A stretch of 64,000 bases of DNA from the NCBI RefSeq assembly GCF_007644045.2, contig NZ_VMDW02000089.1, positions 1-64,000 of the forward strand. The letters run 5' to 3'. The notes below the pieces were generated by a model that was given only the letters and a program-made list of their open reading frames with translations, ran no database searches and was not told where the DNA came from. The position numbers and the translations under genes were made by a program. Below, one piece after another: positions 26,777 through 36,768 of this stretch; positions within the stretch are counted from its first letter, which is position 1; every line of letters starts with the position of its first letter. This DNA is from Vogesella urethralis (GTDB lineage Bacteria; Pseudomonadota; Gammaproteobacteria; Burkholderiales; Chromobacteriaceae).

Positions 26777-27658
26777 ATGACTAGACTCGCACGTTTGATC
26801 CTGCAGGCAATCGCCGCGTTGCCGCTGCCGCTACTGCATGCCCTGGGCAGCCTGCTCGGGCGCGTGCTCTATTATGCGTCGCCTCGCGTCCGCGCGCGTC
26901 TGCGCGACAACATCGACACGAGTAAAATCGCAGGAAGTTATCAGCTTTCGCAAGCGCTCGTCAAACAGTCTGCCGCAGAAAGCGGCAAGGGCATGCTGGA
27001 GCTGGCGATTGCCTGGTGCCGCGAACCGGACTACATGGTGTCGCTGGTAAAGCATTGTTATGGCTGGGAACACGTCGAAGCCGCGCTGGCGGAAGGCAAG
27101 GGCCTGATCTTTGTCACCCCGCACCTGGGCAGTTACGATATCGCCGGCCGCTACCTCAGCGCGCGGTTGCCGTTTCCGTTGACGGCGATGTACAAGCCAC
27201 CCAAGCTGGCCTGGCTGGGCCCGATCATGAACGAGGGCCGGGTGCGCGGTAACGGCAAAACCGCACCGGCCACGCCCGCTGGCGTGCGCATCCTGATGAA
27301 GGCGCTGAAGTCCGGCGAAGCCACCATCATCCTGCCCGACCAGGTACCCGGTGGCGGCGAAGGGGTGTGGGCGCCGTTCTTTGGCCGCCCGGCGTTCACC
27401 ATGAGCCTGCTGCCGCGCCTGGCGCAGATGCAAGGCGTCACCGTGCTATGGTTTGCCGGCGAGCGCCTGCCCGATGGCCAGGGCTTTGCCGTCCACATCC
27501 AGCCCCAAACGCAACCGTTTAGCGGCGACAAGGCACAGGATGGCGCCATCCTTAACCAGCAGGTAGAGCAGCTGATTCGCCGCTGGCCGGCGCAGTACCT
27601 GTGGAGTTACAACCGTTACAAGCGCCCTGCCGGCGCGCCTGCCCCCGATTCCGAGTGA
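26777..27658 (+). CDS. LpxL/HtrB-family lysophospholipid acyltransferase (paralog 1)
   Basis: A 293-residue lipid A biosynthesis acyltransferase with an N-terminal hydrophobic anchor ([20 protein letters not shown]). The catalytic H-x4-D motif is in [34 protein letters not shown] corresponds to the second conserved block. It is expected to add a secondary acyl chain to lipid A at the inner membrane; chain and position are unknown. It is followed after ten bases by a second member of the family. Confidence 0.88.
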   Translation: MTRLARLILQAIAALPLPLLHALGSLLGRVLYYASPRVRARLRDNIDTSKIAGSYQLSQALVKQSAAESGKGMLELAIAWCREPDYMVSLVKHCYGWEHVEAALAEGKGLIFVTPHLGSYDIAGRYLSARLPFPLTAMYKPPKLAWLGPIMNEGRVRGNGKTAPATPAGVRILMKALKSGEATIILPDQVPGGGEGVWAPFFGRPAFTMSLLPRLAQMQGVTVLWFAGERLPDGQGFAVHIQPQTQPFSGDKAQDGAILNQQVEQLIRRWPAQYLWSYNRYKRPAGAPAPDSE

Positions 27659-27668
27659 AAGCTGTCTG

Positions 27669-28535
27669 ATGAAACTTGCCCTGGCCCTGTTGTGGCTGAT
27701 TCATTTCCTGCCCGTCCGCCTGATCCACGCGCTGGCCTGGCTGCTAGGCCAGCTGGCCTATGTGCTGGCCAAATCGCGCCGCAAAGTCGGCCTGATCAAC
27801 CTGCGCTTGTGCTTCCCCGACATGAGCCCGGCCAAGCGCCGCCAGCTGATCCGTGCCCATTTCGTTGAAATGATGAAGCTGGTACTGGAATACGGTGTGG
27901 TGTGGTGGTCGTCGCCAGAGCGGCTGCGCAGCCTGGTGGACATCCGCGGCCTGGAAAACCTCACCCGCCTGCGCGACGCCGGCGAGGATGTGATCCTGTT
28001 CTACCCGCATTTTGTGGCGTTCGAGATGTGCGCCTACCGGTTGAACCTGGAGGTACCGCTGGTCAGCGTGTACTCGCACCAGAAAAACAAGACGCTGGAC
28101 GAGCAGTTCTACAAGGGCCGTAACCGCTTCGACAACGCCTACATCGTGTCGCGTCAGGAAAGCCTGCGCAGCATCATCAAGGCCATGCGCAAGGACCACA
28201 CGCCCTTCCTGTACCTGCCGGACCAGGACTTTGGCGCCCGCGACTCGGTGTTCGTGAAATTCTTCGCCACCGATGCTGCCACCATTACCGGCCTGTCGCG
28301 CATTGCCGGCCTGGCCCGCGCCAAGGTCGTACCGGCCATCGCCCGCCGTGTGGGCAGCCGCTTTGTGCTGGACCTGTACCCGGCCTGGGACAACTACCCC
28401 AGCGAGGATGTGGTGGCCGACACCCGCCGCATGAATGCCTTTCTGGAAGAGCGGGTGCTGGAAATGCCCGAGCAGTACTACTGGCTACACAAACGCTTCA
28501 AGAGCCGGCCACAAGGCGAAGCGCGCTTTTACTAA
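27669..28535 (+). CDS. LpxL/LpxM-family lysophospholipid acyltransferase (paralog 2)
   Basis: A 288-residue acyltransferase with an N-terminal membrane segment (ALALLWLIHFLPVRLIHALA), the catalytic H-x4-E motif in FYPHFVAFEMC and PFLYLPDQDFGARDSVFVKF as the conserved second block. It is distinct from its upstream neighbour, whose motif is H-x4-D, so the two probably add different secondary acyl chains. A terminator follows. Confidence 0.88.
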   Translation: MKLALALLWLIHFLPVRLIHALAWLLGQLAYVLAKSRRKVGLINLRLCFPDMSPAKRRQLIRAHFVEMMKLVLEYGVVWWSSPERLRSLVDIRGLENLTRLRDAGEDVILFYPHFVAFEMCAYRLNLEVPLVSVYSHQKNKTLDEQFYKGRNRFDNAYIVSRQESLRSIIKAMRKDHTPFLYLPDQDFGARDSVFVKFFATDAATITGLSRIAGLARAKVVPAIARRVGSRFVLDLYPAWDNYPSEDVVADTRRMNAFLEERVLEMPEQYYWLHKRFKSRPQGEARFY

Positions 28536-28556
28536 GCGACCTCCGCCACCCCATGC

Positions 28557-28585
28557 AAAACCGCTGCCCTGGCAGCGGTTTATTT
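28557..28585 (+). terminator. Terminator of the lpxL-type pair
   Basis: A CCGCTGCC/GGCAGCGG stem (28561-28568 with 28571-28578) is flanked by AAAA and followed by TTTATTT. The 200 bases beyond hold two single dispersed-motif copies (28600, 28752) and no gene. Confidence 0.8.
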
Positions 28586-28785
28586 ATGGCGTGACGGATG
28601 CGGCCAACACGCACGGACCAAACTGCCGCGTACTGCATGCCGCTGCGCCATTGCCATATCACGCTGTTATCTCCTGGCGCGATGGCGACCATCACATCGT
28701 ATCGATTACTGCGCTGAAACCTGCATGCCACATCGCATTGCGGGGCACGCTGCGGCCAACATAGGGCGTCATCAGGCAGCCAACA

Positions 28786-28814
28786 AACAAAAAGCCCGGC
28801 AGATGCCGGGCTTT
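28786..28814 (-). terminator. Terminator of the nuo operon
   Basis: On the minus strand a GCCCGGC/GCCGGGC stem (28794-28811) is followed by TTTTTGTTTG, just after the DUF2818 gene. Confidence 0.8.
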
Positions 28815-28831
28815 GCTTGGGGCGGTCAGGC

Positions 28832-29128
28832 TTACAGACCGCGCACCTTCCAGAAGTAACGGGCCACGAAACCCGGGAAGGCAAACACCAGAAACAACGA
28901 AAAGGTGGTGACGTAGAACTGCCAGTTCTGCGCGTGTACCGGGCTGTAACGCCCTTCCAGCACACGCGACAGCAAGCCCAGCAGCAGGTACAGCGTTACC
29001 AGTTCCAGCAAGTGCCAGCCGAAATGCTTGCTGGCCAGTTTCTTGATACCGGCCAAACGCGTGGTGACGAATGGCAGGTTGGCCGCAATAAAGGCCAGTA
29101 CGAGCAGAGTGATAACGCTGGTTTCCAC
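28832..29128 (-). CDS. DUF2818 family membrane protein
   Basis: A 98-residue protein with three predicted membrane segments, starting METSVITLLVLAFIAANLPF and ending FPGFVARYFWKVRGL. It matches DUF2818, a betaproteobacterial family typically encoded right after nuoN. A link to complex I is inferred only from this conserved position. It lies 15 bases after nuoN and before the operon terminator. A dispersed-motif copy is embedded at 29078-29086, encoding part of IAANL. Confidence 0.82.
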   Translation of the reverse strand: METSVITLLVLAFIAANLPFVTTRLAGIKKLASKHFGWHLLELVTLYLLLGLLSRVLEGRYSPVHAQNWQFYVTTFSLFLVFAFPGFVARYFWKVRGL

Positions 29129-29143
29129 GAAACGGTTCCTTGG

Positions 29144-30598
29144 TTACAGGCTGTGAAGCGACAGTTGCAGCGCTTCGACACACAGGGCGACCAGACGTTC
29201 CGGCATCACACCCAGTACCAGCAAGGCCACGCCGTTTACCGACAGCACCAGCTTCATGTCTGCCGGCATGGTGATAGCGCTGTTGTCCTGCACATCATCG
29301 AAGTACATCAGCTTCACGGCGCGCAGGTAGTAGAAGGCACCGATCAGCGACATGATCACCGCCACCACAGCCAGCCATACCAGATTGATGTTGACGATCG
29401 CCTGGATCACCGCGAACTTGGCGTAGAAGCCAGCCAGCGGCGGAATACCAGCCATCGAGAACAGCGCCAGCAGCATCAGCAGTGCGTACCAGCTGTTGCG
29501 GCCGTTCAGGCCTTTCAGGTCGTCCAGGGTTTCGCATTCAAAACCGGCGCGCGACAGGCCCAGCAGGATACCGAAGCCCACCAGGGTGGTCAGCACGTAG
29601 ATCACGGCGTAGAACAGCGACGACGCGTAACCTTCCGGGGTGCCGGCCAGGATACCCAGCAGCAGGAAGCCCATGTGCGAGATGGTGGAGTACGCCAGCA
29701 TCCGCTTGATGTTGGTTTGCGCGATGGCGGTGATGTTACCGATGGCCATCGACAGCACGGCCAGAATGATCAGCATGCCCTGCCAATCAGCTACCAATGC
29801 GCCCATGCCCTGCACCAGGATGCGGATCACGAACACGAAGGCAGCCAGTTTCGGCGCAGCGCCGATCATCAGCGTCAGCGCAGTCGGCGAGCCTTGGTAC
29901 ACGTCCGGTACCCACATGTGGAACGGTACGGCACCCAGCTTGAACGCCAGACCAGCAACCAGGAACACCAGGCCGAATACCAGCAGCGTGCCGTTGGCGC
30001 TACCGCCAGTGATGGCTTTGGCCACGGTCGGCAGATCCAGCGAGCCGGTCGCACCGTACACCATGGACATGCCGTACAGCAGCAGACCGGAGGCCAGCGC
30101 GCTCAGTACGAAGTACTTCATTGCAGCTTCAGTGGCTTTGACCGAATCACGCTGCAGCGCGATCAGCGATACCAGCGACAGCGACAGCAGCTCCAGGCCC
30201 ATGTACAGGCTGATAAAGTTGCCAGCCGACACCATCAGGTTCATGCCCAGCAGGGCAAACAATGCCAGCGTGTAGTACTCGCCCTTGAACAGGCCGCGGT
30301 CTTTCACATACTGACGGGTGTAGACCAGTACGGTGGCGGTGACGCCATACATGGCCACCTTGACGATGTCCGACATCGGGTCATCGACAAACAGGCCGCT
30401 GAGGGTAATGGTGCTAAAGGTTTCGAAGGTGGAAACCTGCAGGAACGCGGCCACGGCCAGCGTTACCAACGACAGCGCGTAGGTAACGCCGCGTTTGGCG
30501 TCCGACAGGAACAGGTCCAGCATCAGGATGACGAGCAAGGCTCCGAGCAGAAAAATCTCGGGCAATGCCGGCATCAGGTTGAGATCAGCCCAATTCAT
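29144..30598 (-). CDS. nuoN: NADH-quinone oxidoreductase subunit N
   Basis: A 484-residue antiporter-like membrane subunit of complex I with ~14 helices. Conserved proton-channel sequence is seen in GLAFKLGAVPFHMWVPDVYQ and IKRMLAYSTISHMGFLLLG. The ATG at 30598 gives the family start MNWADLNLMPALPEIFLLG; the upstream in-frame codons overlap nuoM and do not fit the family. It is the last nuo gene of the operon. Confidence 0.96.
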   Translation of the reverse strand: MNWADLNLMPALPEIFLLGALLVILMLDLFLSDAKRGVTYALSLVTLAVAAFLQVSTFETFSTITLSGLFVDDPMSDIVKVAMYGVTATVLVYTRQYVKDRGLFKGEYYTLALFALLGMNLMVSAGNFISLYMGLELLSLSLVSLIALQRDSVKATEAAMKYFVLSALASGLLLYGMSMVYGATGSLDLPTVAKAITGGSANGTLLVFGLVFLVAGLAFKLGAVPFHMWVPDVYQGSPTALTLMIGAAPKLAAFVFVIRILVQGMGALVADWQGMLIILAVLSMAIGNITAIAQTNIKRMLAYSTISHMGFLLLGILAGTPEGYASSLFYAVIYVLTTLVGFGILLGLSRAGFECETLDDLKGLNGRNSWYALLMLLALFSMAGIPPLAGFYAKFAVIQAIVNINLVWLAVVAVIMSLIGAFYYLRAVKLMYFDDVQDNSAITMPADMKLVLSVNGVALLVLGVMPERLVALCVEALQLSLHSL

Positions 30599-30617
30599 TA
30601 GCGTTGTCCTTGTAAGC

Positions 30618-32114
30618 TTAGAGCTTGCTTTGCGCAACGTGCGCGATCAGGTCGTTCACGGAAAGGTGCATCTTCTCCACGAACACGTTCGGCCACAGGC
30701 CCATACCCAGTACTGCGATAGCCAGAATGGCCAGCACCAGGAACTCGCGCTTGTTCACGTCCTGCATCTCGGCCACATGGTCGTTACCCACATCACCGAA
30801 GATCACGCGCTTGTACATCCACAGGGTGTACGCGGCGCCGAAGATCAGCGTGGTGGCGGCCAGGGCGGCTACCCAGAAGTTCACTTGTACCGCACCCATG
30901 ATCACCATGAACTCACCGACGAAGCCGGAGGTTGCCGGCAGACCGGAGTTGGCCATCGCGAACAGCATCATGAAGGCAGCAAAGATCGGCATCTTGTTGG
31001 CCACACCGCCATAGTCGGCGATGTTGCGGCTGTGTACGCGGTCGTACATCACGCCAATGCAGAAGAACATGCCGGCAGACACGAAACCGTGCGACACCAT
31101 CTGTACCAGTGCACCTTCCAGCGCCCAGGTGTTCAGTTGGCTACCGGTGAACAGGAACATGCCCAGCGTCACGAAGCCCATGTGGGAAATGGAGGAGTAC
31201 GCCACCAGTTTCTTCATGTCGGTCTGTACCAGCGCCACCAGGCCGATGTACACCACGGCCACCAGCGACAGGCCTACCATCATCGGCGCCAGTTGCAGGG
31301 CTGCATCCGGCACGATCGGCAGGGCAAAACGCAGGAAGCCGTAAGCACCGATCTTCAGGGTGATGGCAGCCAGCACCATGGAACCACCGGTCGGCGCTTC
31401 CACGTGGGCATCCGGCAGCCAGGTATGCACCGGCCACATCGGCACTTTTACCGCAAACGACAGGAAGAAGGCCACGAACAGCAGGATCTGCACGTCACTC
31501 GGGATCTTGGCCAATGCCTGGAACGCCTGGATGTCGAAGGTCTTGCCAGCCTGGAAGTACAGGTAGATGAAGGCCACCAGCATCAGCAGCGAACCCAGCA
31601 GCGTGTACAGGAAGAACTTTACCGACGCGTACACGCGACGCGGACCGCCCCACACACCGATGATCAGGTACATCGGGATCAGCATGCCCTCGAAGAACAC
31701 GTAGAACAGGATCGCATCCAGTGCGGCAAAGGCACCGTTGATCAGGCCCGACATGATCAGGAAGGCCGCCATGTACTGCGCAGCACGCTTCTGGATCACT
31801 TCCCAGCCCGCCAGCACCACCATCAGCGTGGTGAAGCTGTTGAGCACGATGAACAGCATGGAAATGCCGTCCACACCAAGGTGGTAACGAATGCCCAGCG
31901 ATTCGATCCACGGCAGGTTTTCAACAAACTGCATGCCGCCATGCAGGTTGTTGAACTGGGTAAACAACGGCAGCGACACCAGGAACCCCGCCAGGGCGCC
32001 AGCCAGTGCCAGCCAGCGCGCCAGCGTGGCACGCTGGTCGCCGCCGGTGGCCAGCACCAGCAGGCCCGCCACGATCGGAGTCCAGATCACCAGACTCAAA
32101 GGATTAGAAAACAT
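30618..32114 (-). CDS. nuoM: NADH-quinone oxidoreductase subunit M
   Basis: A 498-residue antiporter-like subunit. It has the conserved glutamate in FFEGMLIPMYLIIGVWGG, VPMWPVHTWLPDAHVEAPTG with its lysine/histidine region, and KKLVAYSSISHMGFVTLG. It forms one of the three distal proton channels of complex I in the inner membrane. It lies 19 bases from nuoN and 41 from nuoL. Confidence 0.96.
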   Translation of the reverse strand: MFSNPLSLVIWTPIVAGLLVLATGGDQRATLARWLALAGALAGFLVSLPLFTQFNNLHGGMQFVENLPWIESLGIRYHLGVDGISMLFIVLNSFTTLMVVLAGWEVIQKRAAQYMAAFLIMSGLINGAFAALDAILFYVFFEGMLIPMYLIIGVWGGPRRVYASVKFFLYTLLGSLLMLVAFIYLYFQAGKTFDIQAFQALAKIPSDVQILLFVAFFLSFAVKVPMWPVHTWLPDAHVEAPTGGSMVLAAITLKIGAYGFLRFALPIVPDAALQLAPMMVGLSLVAVVYIGLVALVQTDMKKLVAYSSISHMGFVTLGMFLFTGSQLNTWALEGALVQMVSHGFVSAGMFFCIGVMYDRVHSRNIADYGGVANKMPIFAAFMMLFAMANSGLPATSGFVGEFMVIMGAVQVNFWVAALAATTLIFGAAYTLWMYKRVIFGDVGNDHVAEMQDVNKREFLVLAILAIAVLGMGLWPNVFVEKMHLSVNDLIAHVAQSKL

Positions 32115-32155
32115 ATAGATAACCTATTTGTTGAATCGATTCCGGTAACCAACCC

Positions 32156-34195
32156 TTAGCGCAGGATCAGCGGCTTGAACCAGTAAGTCATCAGCACCAG
32201 CACGCCAACAATCATGATGGCGGCGTAGCTGTAGATGAAACCGGTCTGCAGCTTGCGAACCACGCTGGAGAAGTAGCCCACCAGACGCGCCGAGCCGTTT
32301 ACCAGCAGGCCGTCGATCAGCAGCATGTCGCCCACTTTCCAGAAGAAAGTACCCAGGGCACGCGAGCCCTTGGCGAAGATGCCGAAATAGATTTCGTCCA
32401 GGTAGTATTTGTTTTCCAGCAGCGTGTGCACGGCAGAGAACTTCTGTTTGATTGCGGCCGGGATATGCGGCGCCTTCATGTAGAAGAACCAGGCCACGGC
32501 AACGCCGGCAGCGGCCAACCAGAACGGCAGCGTCACGAAGGCATGCGTGCCCATGGCGACGGCATCATGTGCATGATGCATCGCGGCTTCCAGCCCCGGG
32601 TGTTTCTCCAGGTTGGTGTAGATCACGCCCTTGAAGAATTCGCCCCCTACCAGCGGGTGCAGCGCAAAGAAACCGATCAGTACCGACGGAATGGCCAGCA
32701 GCGTCAGCGGCAGGGTCACTACCCACGGCGATTCGTACGGTTTGTCGTTCGGGCCCAGGCCATGGTGATGGTCGTCACCGTGGTCATCGTCGTGATGGTG
32801 ATGATCATCATGCTTCGCTTCCATCCAGCGTTCCTTGCCATGGAAGACCAGGAAGTACATGCGGAAGGAGTAGAAAGCGGTGACGAACACACCGGCAATC
32901 ACGGCAAAGTAGGCAAAACCGGAAGCGGCCAGGTTGCTGTGCTCTACCGCCAGGATGATGGAATCCTTGGAGTAGAAGCCGGAGAAGAACGGGGTACCGA
33001 TCAGCGCCAGCGAGCCGAGCAGCGAAGTCAGCCAGGTCACCGGCATGTACTTGTGCAGACCACCCATATTGCGCATGTCCTGATCGTGGTGCATGCCCAT
33101 GATCACGGAACCGGCTGCCAGGAACAGCAGTGCCTTGAAGAAGGCGTGGGTCATCACGTGGAACATGGCCACGGAGTAGGCAGACGCGCCCAGTGCCACA
33201 GTCATGTAACCCAGCTGCGACAGGGTGGAGTAAGCCACCACACGCTTGATGTCGTTCTGCACGATGCCCAGGAAACCCATGAACAGCGCGGTAATCGAAC
33301 CAGCCACCATCACGACGTTCAGCGCGGTGTCGGACAGTTCGAACAGCGGGCTCATGCGCGACACCATGAAGATACCGGCCGTCACCATGGTGGCGGCGTG
33401 GATCAGCGCGGAAATCGGGGTCGGGCCTTCCATCGAGTCCGGCAGCCACACGTGCAGCGGGAACTGTGCCGATTTACCCATCGCGCCGATGAACAGCAGG
33501 ATGCAGGTAACGGTCATCAGCGACCACTCTACGCCCGGGATGATCTGCACGGTCTTGCTGGCCAGCGCCGGCGCTGCAGCGAACACGTCGCTGTAGTTCA
33601 GCGAGCCGCCGAAGTAAGCCAGCACCATACCGATACCCAGCAGGAAGCCGAAGTCACCCACACGGTTCACCAAAAACGCCTTCAGGTTGGCGAAGATGGC
33701 GGTCGGACGCTTGAACCAGAAGCCGATCAGCAGGTAGGACACCAGACCAACCGCTTCCCAGCCGAAGAACAGCTGGATGAAGTTGTTGGACATCACCAGC
33801 ATCAGCATCGAGAAGGTGAACAGCGAGATGTAGCTGAAGAAACGCTGGTAACCCGGATCTTCGTGCATGTAGCCGATGGTATAGATGTGCACCATCAGCG
33901 ACACGCTGGTTACCACCACCAGCATCATCGCGGTCAGGGAGTCCACCAGGAAACCGACGGAGAATTCAAAACCACCTACCGTCAGCCAGGTGTAGACAGG
34001 GCCGTTGAATACCTGGGCGCTTCCATCAAGGAAGCCCTTCAGTACGCCGATCGACAGAACCGCCGATACCGCTACGCCGAGAATCGTCACGACGTGAGCA
34101 GCACGGCGACCAATCGCCCATCCAAACAGGCCTGCAATGATCGATCCCACCAGCGGTGAGAGCGCGATCAGCAGGTATAAGCTCTTCATATCCAT
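32156..34195 (-). CDS. nuoL: NADH-quinone oxidoreductase subunit L
   Basis: A 679-residue distal antiporter-like subunit with the long C-terminal lateral helix region. Conserved are FFGWEAVGLVSYLLIGFW (channel glutamate), FPLHVWLPDSMEGPTPISAL and IKRVVAYSTLSQLGYMTVAL. A His/Asp-rich insert (DDHHHHDDDHGDDHHHG, about residues 462-478) sits in a loop near the C-terminal third. The start is the ATG at 34195; an in-frame ATG two codons on is an alternative. Confidence 0.96.
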   Translation of the reverse strand: MDMKSLYLLIALSPLVGSIIAGLFGWAIGRRAAHVVTILGVAVSAVLSIGVLKGFLDGSAQVFNGPVYTWLTVGGFEFSVGFLVDSLTAMMLVVVTSVSLMVHIYTIGYMHEDPGYQRFFSYISLFTFSMLMLVMSNNFIQLFFGWEAVGLVSYLLIGFWFKRPTAIFANLKAFLVNRVGDFGFLLGIGMVLAYFGGSLNYSDVFAAAPALASKTVQIIPGVEWSLMTVTCILLFIGAMGKSAQFPLHVWLPDSMEGPTPISALIHAATMVTAGIFMVSRMSPLFELSDTALNVVMVAGSITALFMGFLGIVQNDIKRVVAYSTLSQLGYMTVALGASAYSVAMFHVMTHAFFKALLFLAAGSVIMGMHHDQDMRNMGGLHKYMPVTWLTSLLGSLALIGTPFFSGFYSKDSIILAVEHSNLAASGFAYFAVIAGVFVTAFYSFRMYFLVFHGKERWMEAKHDDHHHHDDDHGDDHHHGLGPNDKPYESPWVVTLPLTLLAIPSVLIGFFALHPLVGGEFFKGVIYTNLEKHPGLEAAMHHAHDAVAMGTHAFVTLPFWLAAAGVAVAWFFYMKAPHIPAAIKQKFSAVHTLLENKYYLDEIYFGIFAKGSRALGTFFWKVGDMLLIDGLLVNGSARLVGYFSSVVRKLQTGFIYSYAAIMIVGVLVLMTYWFKPLILR

Positions 34196-34231
34196 GTTTG
34201 TCGTGCTTTTTAGAATTGAAATCCGGTTTCT

Positions 34232-34537
34232 TTAGCCTTTGAGGCTGCCCAAGTCTTCTACGTTGATGGTGTCCAGGTTACGGAACAGAACCACCAGGAT
34301 CGCCAGACCGATGGCGGACTCAGCGGCCGCCACGGTCAGGATGAAGAAGACGAAAATCTGCCCTGCCGAATCCGACAGGTAGTGCGAGAAAGCGATGAAG
34401 TTGTAGTTCACCGCGAGCAGCATCAGCTCGATGGCCATCAGCAGCACGATGAGGTTTTTCCGGTTCAGGAAAATACCCAGCACGCTGATGGCGAACAGGA
34501 TGCCGGCCAGCACCAGGAAGTGTGTGAGTGTAAGCAC
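34232..34537 (-). CDS. nuoK: NADH-quinone oxidoreductase subunit K
   Basis: A 101-residue subunit with three membrane helices. The conserved membrane glutamates are in [13 protein letters not shown] and [12 protein letters not shown] chose the GTG at 34537, which is preceded by GGGAGGA and gives the exact family length; a TTG at 34549 lies inside that ribosome-binding site. Confidence 0.95.
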   Translation of the reverse strand: MLTLTHFLVLAGILFAISVLGIFLNRKNLIVLLMAIELMLLAVNYNFIAFSHYLSDSAGQIFVFFILTVAAAESAIGLAILVVLFRNLDTINVEDLGSLKG

Positions 34538-34559
34538 GTGTCCTCCCAATCTACGGCCG

Positions 34560-35207
34560 TCAGGCCTGTTGCTCGTTAGAATCGGATACGGCGTCGTCCT
34601 GGCGCTTCACAGCGTCCATTTTCACGACACGTACGCGGTCTTTGCTCTGCACGCGTACTTGTACCCCCGGATCGACATACTTGCTGTCCTTGCGCTGACG
34701 GATGGTGATGCCGATGGCAGCCACCATGGCCACCAGCAGGATCACGGCCGCGGCTTCAAAAGCCAGCAGGTAGGTGGTGTACAGCTGACGACCCAGCACC
34801 TTCACGTTGCTGATCTCGCCGGCGGCAGCGGCCGCAGCGGCCGGCTTCACGTCGGCCAGGTGGGCTTCCGGGCTGGACAGAATCAGCACCATCTCGGCCA
34901 CCATGATCAGGGCCACGAAGGCTGCCTGCGGGAAGTGGCGCCAGAAGCCTTCACGCAGCTTCTCGACGTTGATGTCCAGCATCATCACTACAAACAGGAA
35001 CAGCACCATGACCGCGCCGACGTACACCAGTACCAGTGCAATCGCGAGGAATTCCGCTTGCAGCAGCAGCCAGTGGCCGGACGCCGTGAAGAATGCCAGC
35101 ACCAGGTACAGCGCAGCGTGTACCGGGTTTTTTGCCGTCACCACGCGGAAACCCGCGAAGATCAGGATCGCCGACAGAATATAGAAAACGACAGCCTGAA
35201 AGCTCAT
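34560..35207 (-). CDS. nuoJ: NADH-quinone oxidoreductase subunit J
   Basis: A 215-residue membrane subunit with five helices. [20 protein letters not shown] and [16 protein letters not shown] (the pi-bulge helix region) are diagnostic. An alanine-rich loop ([12 protein letters not shown]) precedes the fourth helix, and the C-terminal tail is polar and charged. It lies between nuoI and nuoK with short spacers. Confidence 0.95.
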   Translation of the reverse strand: MSFQAVVFYILSAILIFAGFRVVTAKNPVHAALYLVLAFFTASGHWLLLQAEFLAIALVLVYVGAVMVLFLFVVMMLDINVEKLREGFWRHFPQAAFVALIMVAEMVLILSSPEAHLADVKPAAAAAAAGEISNVKVLGRQLYTTYLLAFEAAAVILLVAMVAAIGITIRQRKDSKYVDPGVQVRVQSKDRVRVVKMDAVKRQDDAVSDSNEQQA

Positions 35208-35216
35208 GAATCCCCC

Positions 35217-35705
35217 TTAGCGATACTTGGCATCGGCAGCCTTGTTGGCCGCGATTTCGGCTTCGTACTTGTCACCTACCGCCAGCAGCATCGGTTTGGT
35301 GTAGTACAGATCGCCACGTTTCTCGCCGTGATATTCGAAGATATGCGTCTCGACGATGGCATCCACCGGGCAGGCTTCCTCGCAGAAGCCGCAGAAGATG
35401 CACTTGGTCAAGTCGATATCGTAGCGGCTGGTACGGCGGGTGCCGTCGTCGCGCTGTTCGGACTCGATGGTGATGGCCATGGCCGGGCACACCGCTTCGC
35501 ACAGCTTACAGGCGATGCAGCGCTCCTCGCCGTTAGCGTAACGGCGCTGGGCGTGCAGGCCGCGGAAGCGCGGCGAAATCGGTGTCTTCTCTTCCGGGAA
35601 CTGGACGGTGATCTTGCGGGCAAAGAAGTGACGACCGGTCACCATCAAGCCCTGCACCAGTTCCACCAGCAGGAAGGTTTTGAAAAAATTGCGGATCATT
35701 TCCAT
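35217..35705 (-). CDS. nuoI: NADH-quinone oxidoreductase subunit I
   Basis: A 162-residue ferredoxin-like subunit with two 4Fe-4S motifs, [12 protein letters not shown] and [12 protein letters not shown] (clusters N6a and N6b), which pass electrons toward NuoB. The start is [19 protein letters not shown]; the ATG at 35699 is an equally good alternative. Confidence 0.96.
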   Translation of the reverse strand: MEMIRNFFKTFLLVELVQGLMVTGRHFFARKITVQFPEEKTPISPRFRGLHAQRRYANGEERCIACKLCEAVCPAMAITIESEQRDDGTRRTSRYDIDLTKCIFCGFCEEACPVDAIVETHIFEYHGEKRGDLYYTKPMLLAVGDKYEAEIAANKAADAKYR

Positions 35706-35718
35706 GCTTTATGCTCCA

Positions 35719-36765
35719 TCACTTCCACAGCGACAGCGGACTCAGCATCCACACGCCCAGAACCAGAATCGAAACCAGCGTCACCGGAATGAACACCTTC
35801 CAGCCCAGACGCATGATCTGGTCATAGCGGTAGCGCGGGAACGTTGCACGGAACCACAGGAAGCAGAACAGCACCAGCGACATCTTCACCAGCAGCCACA
35901 GCATGCTGGCAGTACCCAGCGCGCCCCAGCTGGCCGGGAACGGCGACAGCCAGCCACCCAGGAACATGATGGAGGTCAGTGCCGCCACCAGGATCATGTT
36001 GGCGTATTCGGCCAGGAAGAAGATGGCAAAGGCCATGCCGGAGTATTCCACGTGGAAACCGGCCACGATCTCGGATTCACCTTCGGCCACGTCGAACGGC
36101 GCACGGTTGGTCTCGGCGACGCCGGAGATCAGGTACACCAGGAACAACGGGAACAGCGGCAGCCAGTTCCAGGAGAAGATGGAACCACCGGCAATGCCCT
36201 GCCCTTGCTGATTGACGATGTCGATCAGGTTCAGGCTGCTGGTAACCATCATCACGCCGACCAGGGCAAAGCCCATGGCCAGTTCGTAGGACACGATCTG
36301 TGCCGACGAACGCAGCGCGCCCAGGAAGGAGTACTTGGAGTTACCCGCCCAGCCGGCAACGATCACGCCGTACACGCCCATCGAGGTGATGGCCATGATG
36401 TACAGCAGCGACGCGTTGATGTTGGCCAGCACCATGGTGTCGTTGAACGGAATCACCGCCCAGGCTGCCAGCGCCGGCATGATGGCCAGCACCGGAGCAA
36501 CCAGGAACAGACCCTTGCTCGACTGGGTCGGCAGGATGATTTCCTTCATCAACAGCTTGACGCCGTCAGCCAGTGGCTGCAGCAGCCCTTTCGGGCCGAC
36601 GCGGTTGGGGCCGATACGGATCTGCATGTAGCCGATCACCTTACGCTCGGCGAGCGTCAGGTAGGCTACACCAATCATCAGCGGAGCAACGATGGCAACG
36701 ATCTTCAGCAGTGTCCACACTGCCAGACCGGCATCGTTACCCAGCAAACTTTGCAGAAGTTCCAT
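35719..36765 (-). CDS. nuoH: NADH-quinone oxidoreductase subunit H
   Basis: A 348-residue membrane subunit that helps form the quinone chamber. The signature stretches [20 protein letters not shown] and [19 protein letters not shown] (acidic E-channel loop) are intact. It lies four bases after nuoG. Confidence 0.97.
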   Translation of the reverse strand: MELLQSLLGNDAGLAVWTLLKIVAIVAPLMIGVAYLTLAERKVIGYMQIRIGPNRVGPKGLLQPLADGVKLLMKEIILPTQSSKGLFLVAPVLAIMPALAAWAVIPFNDTMVLANINASLLYIMAITSMGVYGVIVAGWAGNSKYSFLGALRSSAQIVSYELAMGFALVGVMMVTSSLNLIDIVNQQGQGIAGGSIFSWNWLPLFPLFLVYLISGVAETNRAPFDVAEGESEIVAGFHVEYSGMAFAIFFLAEYANMILVAALTSIMFLGGWLSPFPASWGALGTASMLWLLVKMSLVLFCFLWFRATFPRYRYDQIMRLGWKVFIPVTLVSILVLGVWMLSPLSLWK

Positions 36766-36768
36766 GGA

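Noticed and set aside
30495-34159. Long plus-strand frames rich in His/Gln antisense to nuoM and nuoL
   Set aside because: Their His/Gln/Arg composition is the complement of hydrophobic membrane codons. No domains are present.
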